Below are positions 16,858 to 25,172 of a stretch of 64,000 nucleotides of DNA, piece by piece. A program made the translations under genes and the position numbers. The notes beneath the pieces were generated by a model, which was given only the letters and a program-made list of their open reading frames with translations, searched no databases and had not been told where the DNA came from. This stretch comes from Oscillospiraceae bacterium (GTDB lineage: Bacteria; Bacillota; Clostridia; Oscillospirales; Oscillospiraceae). The stretch covers positions 78,836-142,835 of the forward strand of contig SVMM01000010.1 in NCBI GenBank assembly GCA_015067435.1. The letters run 5' to 3'. Positions within the stretch are counted from its first letter, which is position 1, and each line of letters opens with the position of its first letter.

Positions 16858-18786
16858 TCACCGAATCGACACATTGTCGTTGTTGGCAAGCACCTGACTG
16901 AACTGTCCGGGCAGACCGTTGACCTGCAGCTCAACCGGTTTGTCCAGATGGTCGAAATCAAGGCCGGAAAATTCCAGCATATCCATCAAATAATAAGGCT
17001 CACCGCCGGGCTTGCCCGGCAGCGTGATCGGCGTGTCGTTGAGCGTGATGTTCAGCGGGATGAGCGCCGGAGCGGGCTGATTCGCCGTCTTCCTTGTGCC
17101 GCGCTGCGTCTTCTCCGCCGGCTTTTTCGCGGCAGGCGCCGGCGCGGCGTCCTCCTCGTCGTCCTCATCCACCTCCGCCACGCGTCCGCTGACGACGCCG
17201 AGGCCGTCGATCCACACCTCGTCGCCGTTGTGGATGGGCTGATCCAGCGGTGCGATGGCGCCGTTGATGGTCGCCATGCCGTCGTAACGCTTCCCCACGA
17301 AATCCGCCAGCGTCTTCACCGCGTCCGCGCCCGTGTGCGCCGGGGTAAAGGTGATGCTGTCGCCCGCGTGGACAACGTCCGTCAGCTCCGCCGGCTCGCC
17401 GTTGAGCAGGATGACCGGCGGCGTCGCCAGCGCGCCGCGGTAGAACTGCCGCTCGCCGTTGAGCGTGAACGAGAGGTTCGCGCCCGTGCGCCCGATGAGG
17501 TCGGCGTAATGGTAGCCGTTCATCATCAGGATGTCGCGCATGATGAGCACGCCGCTGCGGAACAGCTTCGCCGGCTCGCCGTTGAGCAGGATCACATAGC
17601 TGTCGCTGATGAGGCCGAGACCCGCGGAGATCGCGATGCCCAGCGGCGTCGCGTACTCCGGGTCGTTGAGGTCGTATTCCTCCGCGTAGGCGTTTTTCTC
17701 AAAGTGGTTGCCGGCGATCGCCACGCGCGCCGGTTCGATCTTCAGCTCCTCCGCCACGCGCTCCTTCAGCCCGACCAGCTTGCTGCCGCCGCCCGCGAGG
17801 AACACCGCGGAGGGCGTCTTGCCGTTGAGCTCCAGCACGCGCTTGGCGATCTCCTGCGCCAGCGACGTGACCGCGGGGGCGATCATGTCGCGCAGCTCCT
17901 CGGGCGAGGTCTCGTGCTCCAGCCCGAGGATGTCGGTATAGCGGATCTTGCCCTTGTCGCCCAGCTCCATCTTGAGCTTTTCCGCCTGCTTGAACTCCAC
18001 CAGCAGGGCGCGCATGAGCAGCTCCGTCACCTCGTCGCCGGCGATGGTCGCCATCGTGTAGCCAACCACGCTGCCGTCCCGGCAGATGGCGATATCCGAC
18101 GTGCCCGCGCCGATGTCGACGAGCACGAGGTTCAAAAGGCGGATGTCCGACGGGATCGCCGCGTTGAGCGAGGCGATGGGCTCCAGCGTGAGGCTCGCGA
18201 CCTCCAGTCCGATCTTCCCCACCACCGCGTACAGGCTCTCCACGACCTCGCGCGGCAGGAAAGTCACGACGACCTCCGCCTCCAGCGTCTTGCCTGTGTG
18301 GTCGCGAATGCTCGACATCGGATACCCGTCGATGCGGTAGGAGGACACGGTGTAGCCGACCATGTAATACTGGTCGTGCTGCGCCTCGGACTGCTCGCGC
18401 AGCGCGTGCTCCGCCTCGGAGACCGCGCCCGATTCCAGCTGGTTGACGATGTCCTCGGTGATGGTCTGGATGCCGGGCAGCTCCAGCGTGAAGCTCGCCG
18501 CCTCAGACTTGAGCGCGCGCCCCGCCGCCGCGACGCACACGCGCGAAAGATGGATCTTCGTGCGCTTTTCCAGCCGCGCGACCACCTCGCGCGCGACATC
18601 CGCGACCTGCTCGATGTTCTCGATCTGGCCGTCGAGCATCGCCCGCTGGCCATGGTCCTGCTTTTCGATGGCAAGGACGTGGAAGCGCCGCCCCTCGACG
18701 ATGCCGAGCACGCCGATGATGCTGCGGGTACCGATGTCCAGCGCGAAGATCACGTTTTTTTCCTGCTCTTTTTTCACTTCCGCCAT
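16858..18786 (-). CDS. FtsA-like actin-fold ATPase with C-terminal extension
   Basis: The 642-residue product has the FtsA/PilM-type actin fold in its first ~390 residues. Phosphate-1 is ALDIGTRSIIGVLG, phosphate-2 is LVDIGAGTSDIAI and the adenosine motif is VFLAGGGSKLVGL; the SHS2-like 1C region is KTLEAEVVVTFLPREVVESL. Classical FtsA is ~420 residues. Here a further ~250 residues contain two VILLNGEPA-K/E-L segments, small beta-grasp-like repeats, an acidic DEDDEEDAAPAPAAKK linker and a terminal domain. No amphipathic FtsA membrane tail is seen. It lies between an FtsE-like gene and the repeat-rich membrane protein. It could be a true divisome FtsA or a paralogue working with an envelope structure. 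The ATG at 18784-18786 is chosen over an upstream start lacking conserved sequence. Confidence 0.8.
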   Translation of the reverse strand: MAEVKKEQEKNVIFALDIGTRSIIGVLGIVEGRRFHVLAIEKQDHGQRAMLDGQIENIEQVADVAREVVARLEKRTKIHLSRVCVAAAGRALKSEAASFTLELPGIQTITEDIVNQLESGAVSEAEHALREQSEAQHDQYYMVGYTVSSYRIDGYPMSSIRDHTGKTLEAEVVVTFLPREVVESLYAVVGKIGLEVASLTLEPIASLNAAIPSDIRLLNLVLVDIGAGTSDIAICRDGSVVGYTMATIAGDEVTELLMRALLVEFKQAEKLKMELGDKGKIRYTDILGLEHETSPEELRDMIAPAVTSLAQEIAKRVLELNGKTPSAVFLAGGGSKLVGLKERVAEELKIEPARVAIAGNHFEKNAYAEEYDLNDPEYATPLGIAISAGLGLISDSYVILLNGEPAKLFRSGVLIMRDILMMNGYHYADLIGRTGANLSFTLNGERQFYRGALATPPVILLNGEPAELTDVVHAGDSITFTPAHTGADAVKTLADFVGKRYDGMATINGAIAPLDQPIHNGDEVWIDGLGVVSGRVAEVDEDDEEDAAPAPAAKKPAEKTQRGTRKTANQPAPALIPLNITLNDTPITLPGKPGGEPYYLMDMLEFSGLDFDHLDKPVELQVNGLPGQFSQVLANNDNVSIR

Positions 18787-18827
18787 ACGTGCACCTACCC
18801 TCACATTTCCCGATCGGACGACCGTCG

Positions 18828-19514
18828 TCATCCTCTCTGTATATTGCCTGCGATCCTGCCGTCACGCAGCGTGACGACGCGCTTGCCCAGCATGCTGCCG
18901 TAGCTCCCGTCTCCCGCGGACATGATGACGGTCGTCCCGCGCTTGTTCAGCGCGGTGAGCAGATGGAGCATATCCCAGATCGTATCGTCGTCCGCGCGCT
19001 CTGTCAGCGCGTCCAGCACAAGGATGGACGGGCTGCGCCAGATCGCGCGCGCCAGCTCGACACGGCGGCACTCGGAGCTCGTCAGCTCCGGCGGATGCCG
19101 CTCCGCGCTGCCCGGCATGCCGACCAGCGAAAGCGCCTTCTCGATCCTGGGGCGGTTGAACAGCTTATCTTTAAGATACTCCAATCGTCCGGTAGATGCA
19201 AGGTTTTTGAATATAGTTTCCGTGCGGCGCAGCTCGGAATCCTCCAAAACGGCGCCGATACAGCTGCGGTAGCGCGCCGCCTCCGCCGCGCGCATTCGCG
19301 TCAGATTCGCGCCGCCGAGCCAGATGCAGCCGCGATCCGGCTCGATCTCGCCGGCGATAAGCTCCAGAAGCGTGCTCTTGCCCGAGCCGTGGTCCCCGAC
19401 GACGAAGACGAATTCGCCCTGCCGGATGGACAGGTCGGCCTCCAGCGTGCCGGAGATGCCGCGCGCGCCGTTGTGATAGATCTTCGTCACATGTTCCAGA
19501 CGGATGCCGGGCAT
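18828..19514 (-). CDS. Degenerate FtsE-like ABC ATPase
   Basis: This 228-residue ABC nucleotide-binding domain resembles FtsE in length and opening (IRLEHVTKIYHNG). Walker A is intact (GDHGSGKST, 40-48). The other motifs are altered: the Q-loop glutamine is Glu91, the signature LSGGE is LTSSE (144-148), the Walker B Asp168 is followed by Ala169 instead of the catalytic Glu, and the switch His is Gly201 (SAGD). It should bind ATP but probably hydrolyses it poorly or not at all. No FtsX-like permease is adjacent. The gene starts at the ATG 19512-19514 with GGAGGG and leads into the FtsA-like gene 41 bases later, suggesting they act together. Confidence 0.85.
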   Translation of the reverse strand: MPGIRLEHVTKIYHNGARGISGTLEADLSIRQGEFVFVVGDHGSGKSTLLELIAGEIEPDRGCIWLGGANLTRMRAAEAARYRSCIGAVLEDSELRRTETIFKNLASTGRLEYLKDKLFNRPRIEKALSLVGMPGSAERHPPELTSSECRRVELARAIWRSPSILVLDALTERADDDTIWDMLHLLTALNKRGTTVIMSAGDGSYGSMLGKRVVTLRDGRIAGNIQRG

Positions 19515-19529
19515 CGTCGAGCCCTCCAC

Positions 19530-19558
19530 TTTACAAAATGAGCAGGTTGCGCTATACT
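19530..19558 (+). promoter_or_regulatory. Putative sigma-A promoter of the C39-like gene
   Basis: TTTACA (19530-19535), 17 bases and TATACT (19553-19558) lie upstream of the plus-strand gene at 19590. The region is shared with the leader of the divergent FtsE-like gene. Confidence 0.55.
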
Positions 19559-19589
19559 GTCTGTAATACCGGAAAGGGGGCGGAGTGAT

Positions 19590-20528
19590 ATGTCGAAAGA
19601 ACCGAAAAGCCATCCGCTCCGCAGCCTGTTCGCGCTTGTGTTTCTCGCGGCGGCGTGCATCGGCATCGCCGAGCTGTCCGTCGCCCGCTTCGAGGACCCG
19701 GAGCTCTACGACTCCGTGACTGCCCCCGCGCGGGAGGCGTACGAGGACGTCCAGCGCCAGCTGGAGGAGTACAACGCCGAGCGCGAAGCCGAGCAGGAGC
19801 GCCGGCGGCAGGAGGAATTCGCGCGAGAGCTGGAGCTGGAGCGCGCGCGTGAGGAGGAACGCCGGCGCGAGCTGGAGGAGCTCGCCGCGGAGGAGGCGGC
19901 ACAGGTCGCCACCGCGCCTGTCATCCGCGAACCGCTCGTGCTCGCCGATCCCACCATCACCGAATTCCTCACGGAGGGGGACCGGGAGATCCTCACCGGC
20001 GGAAACCTCTCGCTGACATACTTCAACCAGGGCGACGCCGTGTGGGCGTCGATGCCCTTTGGCGGCGACAACATCGGCGGCTACGGCTGCGGCCCCACCG
20101 CCCTCGCCATGGTCGTCGCCTCCACGACGGACGAGGCCGCCACGCCCGAGAGCGTCGCTGCATGGGCCGCCGGCGCGGGCTACTGCGCGCCGCACAGCGG
20201 CTCGGCGTTGTCCGTCGTCGAGGGCGCCGCCGAGCGCTACGGCCTTGAGTACACCGCGCTGGGCGAGCTGGACGCCGACGCGCTCTATACGACGCTCTCC
20301 TGCGGCGGCGTCATCGTGGCGCTGATGGGCCCCGGCCACTTCACCGGTCGCGGACACTTCATCCTGCTCCACGGCGTCACGCTCTCCGGCGGCATTCTTG
20401 TCGCCGATCCGAACAGCCGCGAAAACTCGCTCGCGGTCTGGGACCCGCAGATCATCGTGGACGAGCTGTCCAAAAGCCGCCACGACGGCGCGCCGCTCTG
20501 GCTCCTCACGCAGCCCCTTGCACTGTAG
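19590..20528 (+). CDS. Membrane-anchored C39-like peptidase-fold protein with coiled coil
   Basis: The 312-residue product has a short basic start, one membrane helix (about 11-29) and a highly charged Glu/Arg coiled coil (about 47-105). A C39-like domain (140-312) follows. Candidate catalytic residues are Cys167 in GGYGCGPTALAMV, His256 in GRGHFILLHGV and Asp273/Asn275 in VADPNS. The domain is predicted to be outside the cell. It is not next to an exporter or a bacteriocin gene, so a cell-wall or surface-protein processing role is more likely than leader-peptide cleavage. It is divergent from the ftsE-like/ftsA-like unit, and the coiled coil could dock it to an envelope complex (inference). 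Confidence 0.85.
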   Translation: MSKEPKSHPLRSLFALVFLAAACIGIAELSVARFEDPELYDSVTAPAREAYEDVQRQLEEYNAEREAEQERRRQEEFARELELERAREEERRRELEELAAEEAAQVATAPVIREPLVLADPTITEFLTEGDREILTGGNLSLTYFNQGDAVWASMPFGGDNIGGYGCGPTALAMVVASTTDEAATPESVAAWAAGAGYCAPHSGSALSVVEGAAERYGLEYTALGELDADALYTTLSCGGVIVALMGPGHFTGRGHFILLHGVTLSGGILVADPNSRENSLAVWDPQIIVDELSKSRHDGAPLWLLTQPLAL

Positions 20529-20560
20529 CGCAGACGCGTCACGGCTATTATAACTCACCC

Positions 20561-20586
20561 GCGCCTCTCCCGCAAGGGAGGGGCGC
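20561..20586 (+). terminator. Probable terminator after the C39-like gene
   Basis: GCGCCTCTCCC and GGGAGGGGCGC form a hairpin with a four-base loop, 33 bases after the stop. Only a weak AATTTTA tract follows. Confidence 0.5.
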
Positions 20587-20615
20587 GCCGAATTTTATCC
20601 GCCCGCGGTACGGCG

Positions 20616-20664
20616 CATGAGCGGAAACCCGCCCTCCAAAAGGTTGGGCGGGCTTCCGCTCATG
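20616..20664 (-). terminator. Long hairpin at the end of the fliD-fliS-fliT unit
   Basis: CATGAGCGGAA-CCCGCC pairs with GGCGGG-TTCCGCTCATG around an 11-base loop, ending one base before the fliT-like stop codon. No U-tract follows on either side, so it may protect the 3' end or be a Rho-type end and not a classical terminator. Confidence 0.5.
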
Positions 20665-20665
20665 T

Positions 20666-21061
20666 TCATCGAAATTTCTTGTAGAAGGAGCGGCTGCCCC
20701 CGAGCCGGATGCTCAGCTGCCGGTCCATCGCGACCACCGAGTCCAGCAGGCGGCGGAACTGCGCCGTCTGGTCGGCCAGACGCTTCTCATCCTCCGTTTC
20801 GGCTTCCTCTCCGTGCAGAAGGGCGTTGGCGCGGATAGCGTCCTCCTCCGGAAGTTCCTCGATGTAGCCGCGGACGCCCTCCTCAAGCTCTCTGAGCTCC
20901 TGCACGGGCTGTTCCCGCTCGCTGAGCAGCATCTGCGCCGCCACGGCGTCTCCGTGCTCCACGCACTCCGCGATCTGCCGCGTGACGTCCGCGACCTCGA
21001 TCAGCTTGACCGTCTGTGCCTTCTTCCGTCTGTACAGCTCTTCCAGTTCGATCTTTTCCAT
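20666..21061 (-). CDS. FliT-like flagellar chaperone (putative)
   Basis: This 131-residue, fully helical, acidic protein lies three bases after fliS. The order fliD-fliS-fliT is standard, and the size and coiled-coil character (LRELEEGVRGYIEELPEEDAIR) fit FliT, a chaperone of the filament cap. Direct sequence motifs are weak in this family, so the name rests mainly on position. A FlgN-type protein is less likely because a flgN candidate lies at 30772. Confidence 0.65.
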   Translation of the reverse strand: MEKIELEELYRRKKAQTVKLIEVADVTRQIAECVEHGDAVAAQMLLSEREQPVQELRELEEGVRGYIEELPEEDAIRANALLHGEEAETEDEKRLADQTAQFRRLLDSVVAMDRQLSIRLGGSRSFYKKFR

Positions 21062-21064
21062 GCG

Positions 21065-21442
21065 TTACCTTCCCTGCGACGTACTCTTTTCCGCGATGCG
21101 GAATGTATCCCGGAGATCTGTAATCATCGGGCGGAGCTTGTCGAGCTCCTTTTTGTTGCGCCCGATGATGATCCGGTTGAGATCGTAGCAGAAAAAGTCA
21201 TACAGCCGGTGCAGACTCATGCTGATCTCATAGCGTCGATCCAGCGTGTCGTCCAGATACCGCACGATGTCGATGCAGCGCTGGATCGACGCCTCAAACA
21301 GCTCGTAGTCCTTTTGTTCCAACGCGATGTCGCCGCGCATCAGGCGCTTGACCAGCTCGTCAAGCAGCAGGACCAGCAGTTCCCCCTGCGTCATGGTGTT
21401 CAGGGATTGCGCCTTGTAGTTTTGAAGGCCTCTAGCATCCAT
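21065..21442 (-). CDS. fliS: Flagellin chaperone FliS
   Basis: FliS binds unfolded flagellin and, in Firmicutes, works with FliW and CsrA. The 125-residue product has the family pattern LNTMTQGELLVLLLDELVKRL near the N-terminus, then IQRCIDIVRYLDDTLD and LYDFFCYDLNRIIIGRN. It is of normal length. The flagellin gene itself is not in this window. Confidence 0.94.
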   Translation of the reverse strand: MDARGLQNYKAQSLNTMTQGELLVLLLDELVKRLMRGDIALEQKDYELFEASIQRCIDIVRYLDDTLDRRYEISMSLHRLYDFFCYDLNRIIIGRNKKELDKLRPMITDLRDTFRIAEKSTSQGR

Positions 21443-21483
21443 ACAGTTACTTCCTCTTTCCGAGATTGGCGGTCACGCCGTGG

Positions 21484-24234
21484 TTAATAACCCATCAGCT
21501 CCGCGAGCATGGAGCTCTGGTTGTTCATGGTGCTCATCAGCTTCTCCAGCTGGGTGAACTGCTTGGTGTAGTAGTCGATCTTGTCGCTGAGCTTGGTCTG
21601 CCAGCTCTCGATCTGCTTGGAGATGTTGTCGATCTGCGCCTGCATCGTGTTGTTGAGCAGTGAGGTCGACGAGAGCTTCGAGCCGGCCTTGCGCACCAGG
21701 ATGCCGGGGGAGCCGATCGACGTCGAGCCGTAGGCGGTGAGCGTGCTCTTGAGCGACGCCATCAGGCCGTTGCTCGACGAGCCGCCCTCCGTCGTCTTGG
21801 TGAACACGGTCCTGACCTTGTCGGGGTTGTTCTCCAGCGCGGCGCGCAGCTTGCTCTCGTCGAGGGAGAAGGTGGTCACGCCGTTGGAATAGGTCGTCGA
21901 GAGTCCGATGGACTCCATGTCGATCCGATCGCTGCCGGAGGCCTGCACCACGCTGTACAGCTTGTTGTAAAGCGTGGACAGGTCGGTGTCGCCGAAGAGG
22001 ATGCCCGTCTTCGCCTTTTCCTCATAGGCGGCAATGGCGGTCTCGCTCATATCCTGCTTGTCGCTCTCCGTCAGCGGCTCGTAGCCGTTGTGGTTGGAGG
22101 AGCTCTTGGTCAGCGGCTGCGTGGTATACGCGCTGTGCACGTCGTTCATCAGCTTGTTGACGTCCTCGACAAAGGACTTGATCGTGTCGACGACCTTGTC
22201 CGCGTCGGATCTGGTGGTGAACGTGACCGCATCGGCAGCCTTCTCCGCCTCGAACGTCTCCTTGAGCGTGACGGTCAGTCCGTCCATCGCGACCACGTTG
22301 GACGAACGCGTGAGCGAGATCTGCTTGCCGTTGACGGTCGCCTCGATCTGCGCGTCCTTTCCCGCGGTGCGGACGCCGCCCTTGACGGAGGAGAGCAGAT
22401 CCAGCGCGCCGGCGGTCTTATTGCCCACGCGGTCGACAAACTGGAACATGGATGCCGCCGTCTCGCTGTCCATTTCGGAGCCGTCCAGCGCATGGAACTT
22501 GTAGGTGCCGGTCTCGCTGTCAAAGCTGACGACATTCTGGTATGCGGAATTGGCGGTGTTGATGCGGTTGATAAGCTCCTCCACCGTGGTCGACTTGCTG
22601 ATTACGCCCAAATTCAGCCTGCCCGAGCTGCCGGTGTTCAGATACAGCTTCATCTCGCCGTTTTCGTCCCAGTTTCCGAAATCGCCGAGCATTTTTTCCG
22701 CGGTAACGGCCTCCGGCGAATTGTCCGCCTTGAACAGCTTCTGCGCCAGCGGGCTGTCAAATTCGATCTTGCCGCCGGAGCCCGTTTCGCGCGAGGTGAA
22801 CACAAACTGTCCCGTCAGGTCGGAGTAGCTGACATTGACGCCGACGTTGGCGTTGCTGTTGATCTTGTTGAGCACGCTCTCCAGCTTGTCGTCCTTGCCC
22901 ATCGTGCCGACGTTGACGCCGTTGATGACCAGCTCCTTCTCGTCGTAGGCAAGCTCGCCGTCGTCGTCGAGGAGATAGCCCTCCGCGTTGACGCGCGCGC
23001 CCGTGCTGTCGACCAGCTGGCCGTTCGCGTTCGTCAGCGTACCGATCTGGTCGTCACTGTCGAACGTGCCTTTGGTCGTGAAGTAATCGTCGCCCAGCAG
23101 GGACCCCAGCGTGCTGTTGGTGTTGAAGTAGTTGGAAAGGCCGCTGCCGAAGCCAAGCTCCTTCACATCGGAATTAATCATCAGGGTCGCGCCGGTGTTC
23201 TCCTTCACGGCGAAGGAAAGCGCGCCGTTTTCCTGGCTCACCGTCACCGCGCCCGTGCCGAACGCCGCGTTCAGGTTCGTTTGCAGATTCTCCGCGATCT
23301 GCTCGAGCATCGTCTTGTCGCCGGACATGTCCAGCGTGCCGACGCTGATGCTCTTCTCAAGGCCGTTGTAGGTGACGCTGATCTTCTTGTCGGAGAGGTA
23401 CTCGACCACGGAGGTGCTCCTGCTGAGCTCCTTGCCGCCCACGGAGATGCTGTTGAAGTCAAAGCGGTTGGTCGCGGCGCTGGAGCTGGCGGATTCCACG
23501 CCCAGCACGCTCTTGAAGTTGCCCGAAGACCCGCTGATGTACACGGCGTCGCCGTTGCTTGACGTCGAGGTGAATTTGATCTGGCCGCCGCTCAGCGTCG
23601 CCGTTGCATCCACCTTCTGCTCCTTGAGCTTTTCGTTGATGCCCTCGACCAGCGCCTCCGCGTCCGCGTAGACATCGTCGTCCTTGAAGTTCAGCGTATA
23701 CTTGTTTTTGCCCAGCGTGAGCGTCAGGCTGCCCGAAATGTTGCTGACCGACTTCGTACCGCCGCTCATCACGGTGCTGCCCTGCAGATTGACCACGCTG
23801 TTGATGTCCAGCGCGGAGGCGTCCACGCTGTAGCGCGCCGAGGTCGCAAGCTGCTTGACGGCGTCGATCTGGATATCGCTCTTCGCAACGCCCGTGGCGC
23901 TGACCGCGGCGGCGTTGGTGCCGTTCGTCGTTGTCGTCATGGCGTTGTTGAAGAACGTGTTGCTCGCCAGATTGGTCTTGGAGGTGTACGAGGTATACTT
24001 CAGCGTGATCTCGTTCATCTGGTCGATCAGCCCGCGGATGGCGTCCTGCTTCCACTCCACCTTGGTCTGGCTTTGCTGAAGCTCGGCGATCTTGGTCTGA
24101 TACCCCGTGACGCTGTTTTCGATCATCGCCTCGGTATCCATCCCGCTGGCGAGACCTGTCAGCACGTTTCTGTTTCCGTATATGCTGCTCGTGCTGCTAT
24201 ACGAATTGCTGCTGATATTGTTCACATTAGCCAT
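21484..24234 (-). CDS. fliD: Flagellar filament capping protein FliD
   Basis: FliD caps the filament and folds flagellin at the tip. The N-terminal signature is LTGLASGMDTEAMIENSVT with a following coiled coil. The C-terminal FliD_C block has GVTTFSLDESKLRAALENNP and SLKSTLTAYGSTSIGS, then QIDNISKQIESWQTKLSDKIDYY, given in part. At 916 residues it is about twice the size of most FliD proteins. The extra length lies in the exposed middle region (about 150-700), which contains repeated beta-rich segments. It has a clear sigma-28 promoter. Confidence 0.94.
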   Translation of the reverse strand: MANVNNISSNSYSSTSSIYGNRNVLTGLASGMDTEAMIENSVTGYQTKIAELQQSQTKVEWKQDAIRGLIDQMNEITLKYTSYTSKTNLASNTFFNNAMTTTTNGTNAAAVSATGVAKSDIQIDAVKQLATSARYSVDASALDINSVVNLQGSTVMSGGTKSVSNISGSLTLTLGKNKYTLNFKDDDVYADAEALVEGINEKLKEQKVDATATLSGGQIKFTSTSSNGDAVYISGSSGNFKSVLGVESASSSAATNRFDFNSISVGGKELSRSTSVVEYLSDKKISVTYNGLEKSISVGTLDMSGDKTMLEQIAENLQTNLNAAFGTGAVTVSQENGALSFAVKENTGATLMINSDVKELGFGSGLSNYFNTNSTLGSLLGDDYFTTKGTFDSDDQIGTLTNANGQLVDSTGARVNAEGYLLDDDGELAYDEKELVINGVNVGTMGKDDKLESVLNKINSNANVGVNVSYSDLTGQFVFTSRETGSGGKIEFDSPLAQKLFKADNSPEAVTAEKMLGDFGNWDENGEMKLYLNTGSSGRLNLGVISKSTTVEELINRINTANSAYQNVVSFDSETGTYKFHALDGSEMDSETAASMFQFVDRVGNKTAGALDLLSSVKGGVRTAGKDAQIEATVNGKQISLTRSSNVVAMDGLTVTLKETFEAEKAADAVTFTTRSDADKVVDTIKSFVEDVNKLMNDVHSAYTTQPLTKSSSNHNGYEPLTESDKQDMSETAIAAYEEKAKTGILFGDTDLSTLYNKLYSVVQASGSDRIDMESIGLSTTYSNGVTTFSLDESKLRAALENNPDKVRTVFTKTTEGGSSSNGLMASLKSTLTAYGSTSIGSPGILVRKAGSKLSSTSLLNNTMQAQIDNISKQIESWQTKLSDKIDYYTKQFTQLEKLMSTMNNQSSMLAELMGY

Positions 24235-24266
24235 CTGTGCTCAACTCCTTTTCTTACACAAAAGAC

Positions 24267-24295
24267 TTGACCTATCCCGTAATATTTCTTATAAT
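24267..24295 (+). promoter_or_regulatory. Sigma-A promoter of parA-comFB
   Basis: TTGACC (24267-24272), 17 bases and a perfect TATAAT (24290-24295). Transcription should start near 24302 and run right. The site lies inside the leader of fliD, facing its promoter. Confidence 0.75.
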
Positions 24296-24335
24296 CAAAG
24301 AAAGCAGCAGACAAATCTTCTTGTCGTTTACTATA

Positions 24336-24362
24336 ATATCGGCTGTTTCGCAAGAAAGATTA
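24336..24362 (-). promoter_or_regulatory. Sigma-28 (SigD-type) promoter of fliD
   Basis: Reading leftwards, TAAT (24359-24362), 15 bases and GCCGATAT (24336-24343). This matches the Bacillus subtilis sigma-D consensus TAAA-N15-GCCGATAT at all but one core base. Transcription would start near 24328, giving a ~94-base leader for fliD-fliS-fliT. Confidence 0.8.
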
Positions 24363-24397
24363 GGGGCAGAGGACATTTTTTTGCAGGAGGGCTCCCT

Positions 24398-25156
24398 TTG
24401 AAGAAGATCATCGCCATCACCAACCAGAAAGGCGGCGTCGGGAAGACCACCACCGCGTTGTCCCTCATCGGCGCGCTGCATTTGCGCAAATACAAGGTGC
24501 TCGGCGTCGATCTCGACCCGCAGGGCTCGCTGGGCTTCAGCGCCGGCCTCGACATCGAGAACAGCGACACGATCTACGATGTGCTCAAGGGCAAGAAGAA
24601 GATCGACGACGTCATCACCGACACCGAGATCGGTGATTTCCTCCCCTCGAACATCCTGCTGAGCACGGCGGAACTGGAGTTCAACATGCCGGCGCGCGAG
24701 TTCCTGCTGCGCGACCAGCTGGTCAAGGTCGCGGACGATTACGATTTCATCATCATCGACACGCCGCCCGCGCTCAATGTGCTCACCGTCAACGCCTACG
24801 TCGCCGCGGAGGGGCTTATCATCCCGATGGCGCCGGAGATCCTCAGCCTGCTGGGCATCTCGCAGCTGCGCGACACGGTGGATACCGTCCGCCGCTACTA
24901 CAACTCCGGTCTGGAGGTCATGGGCATCCTGCTCAACCGGTACAGCTCCCGGCTTGTCCTCAACCGCGAGGTCGAGGAGATGTCTCAGGAGGTCGCGCGC
25001 AAGCTCGACACCAGGGTTTTCCGAAACAAGATACACGCGAGCGTCGCCGTCGCGGAGGCGCCCGCATACGGAGAGAGCGTCCTAACCTATTCCCCCGGCT
25101 CCAAGCCGGCGCAGGATTTCATGGGGCTTCTCGACGAGATGATGGCAGACGACTGA
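24398..25156 (+). CDS. ParA/Soj-family ATPase
   Basis: The 252-residue product is a deviant-Walker-A ATPase of the ParA/MinD family. Its motifs are TNQKGGVGKTTTALSL (both lysines present), VDLDPQGSLGF and DDYDFIIIDTPPALNVL. No partner parB or parS-like repeat is visible nearby. The frame is open far upstream, but the TTG at 24398-24400 lies just after GCAGGAGGG and begins with KKIIAITNQK, the usual start. It is followed 16 bases later by a ComFB-family gene and lies opposite fliD. A role in positioning the flagellar or chemotaxis machinery is more likely than plasmid partition (inference). Confidence 0.88.
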   Translation: MKKIIAITNQKGGVGKTTTALSLIGALHLRKYKVLGVDLDPQGSLGFSAGLDIENSDTIYDVLKGKKKIDDVITDTEIGDFLPSNILLSTAELEFNMPAREFLLRDQLVKVADDYDFIIIDTPPALNVLTVNAYVAAEGLIIPMAPEILSLLGISQLRDTVDTVRRYYNSGLEVMGILLNRYSSRLVLNREVEEMSQEVARKLDTRVFRNKIHASVAVAEAPAYGESVLTYSPGSKPAQDFMGLLDEMMADD

Positions 25157-25172
25157 AAAGGGAGGAAAGACC

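Noticed and set aside
19515..20558. Extension of the FtsE-like frame by ~350 residues
   Set aside because: It covers the antisense strand of the C39-like gene; the ATG at 19514 has a good ribosome site and the usual ABC start.
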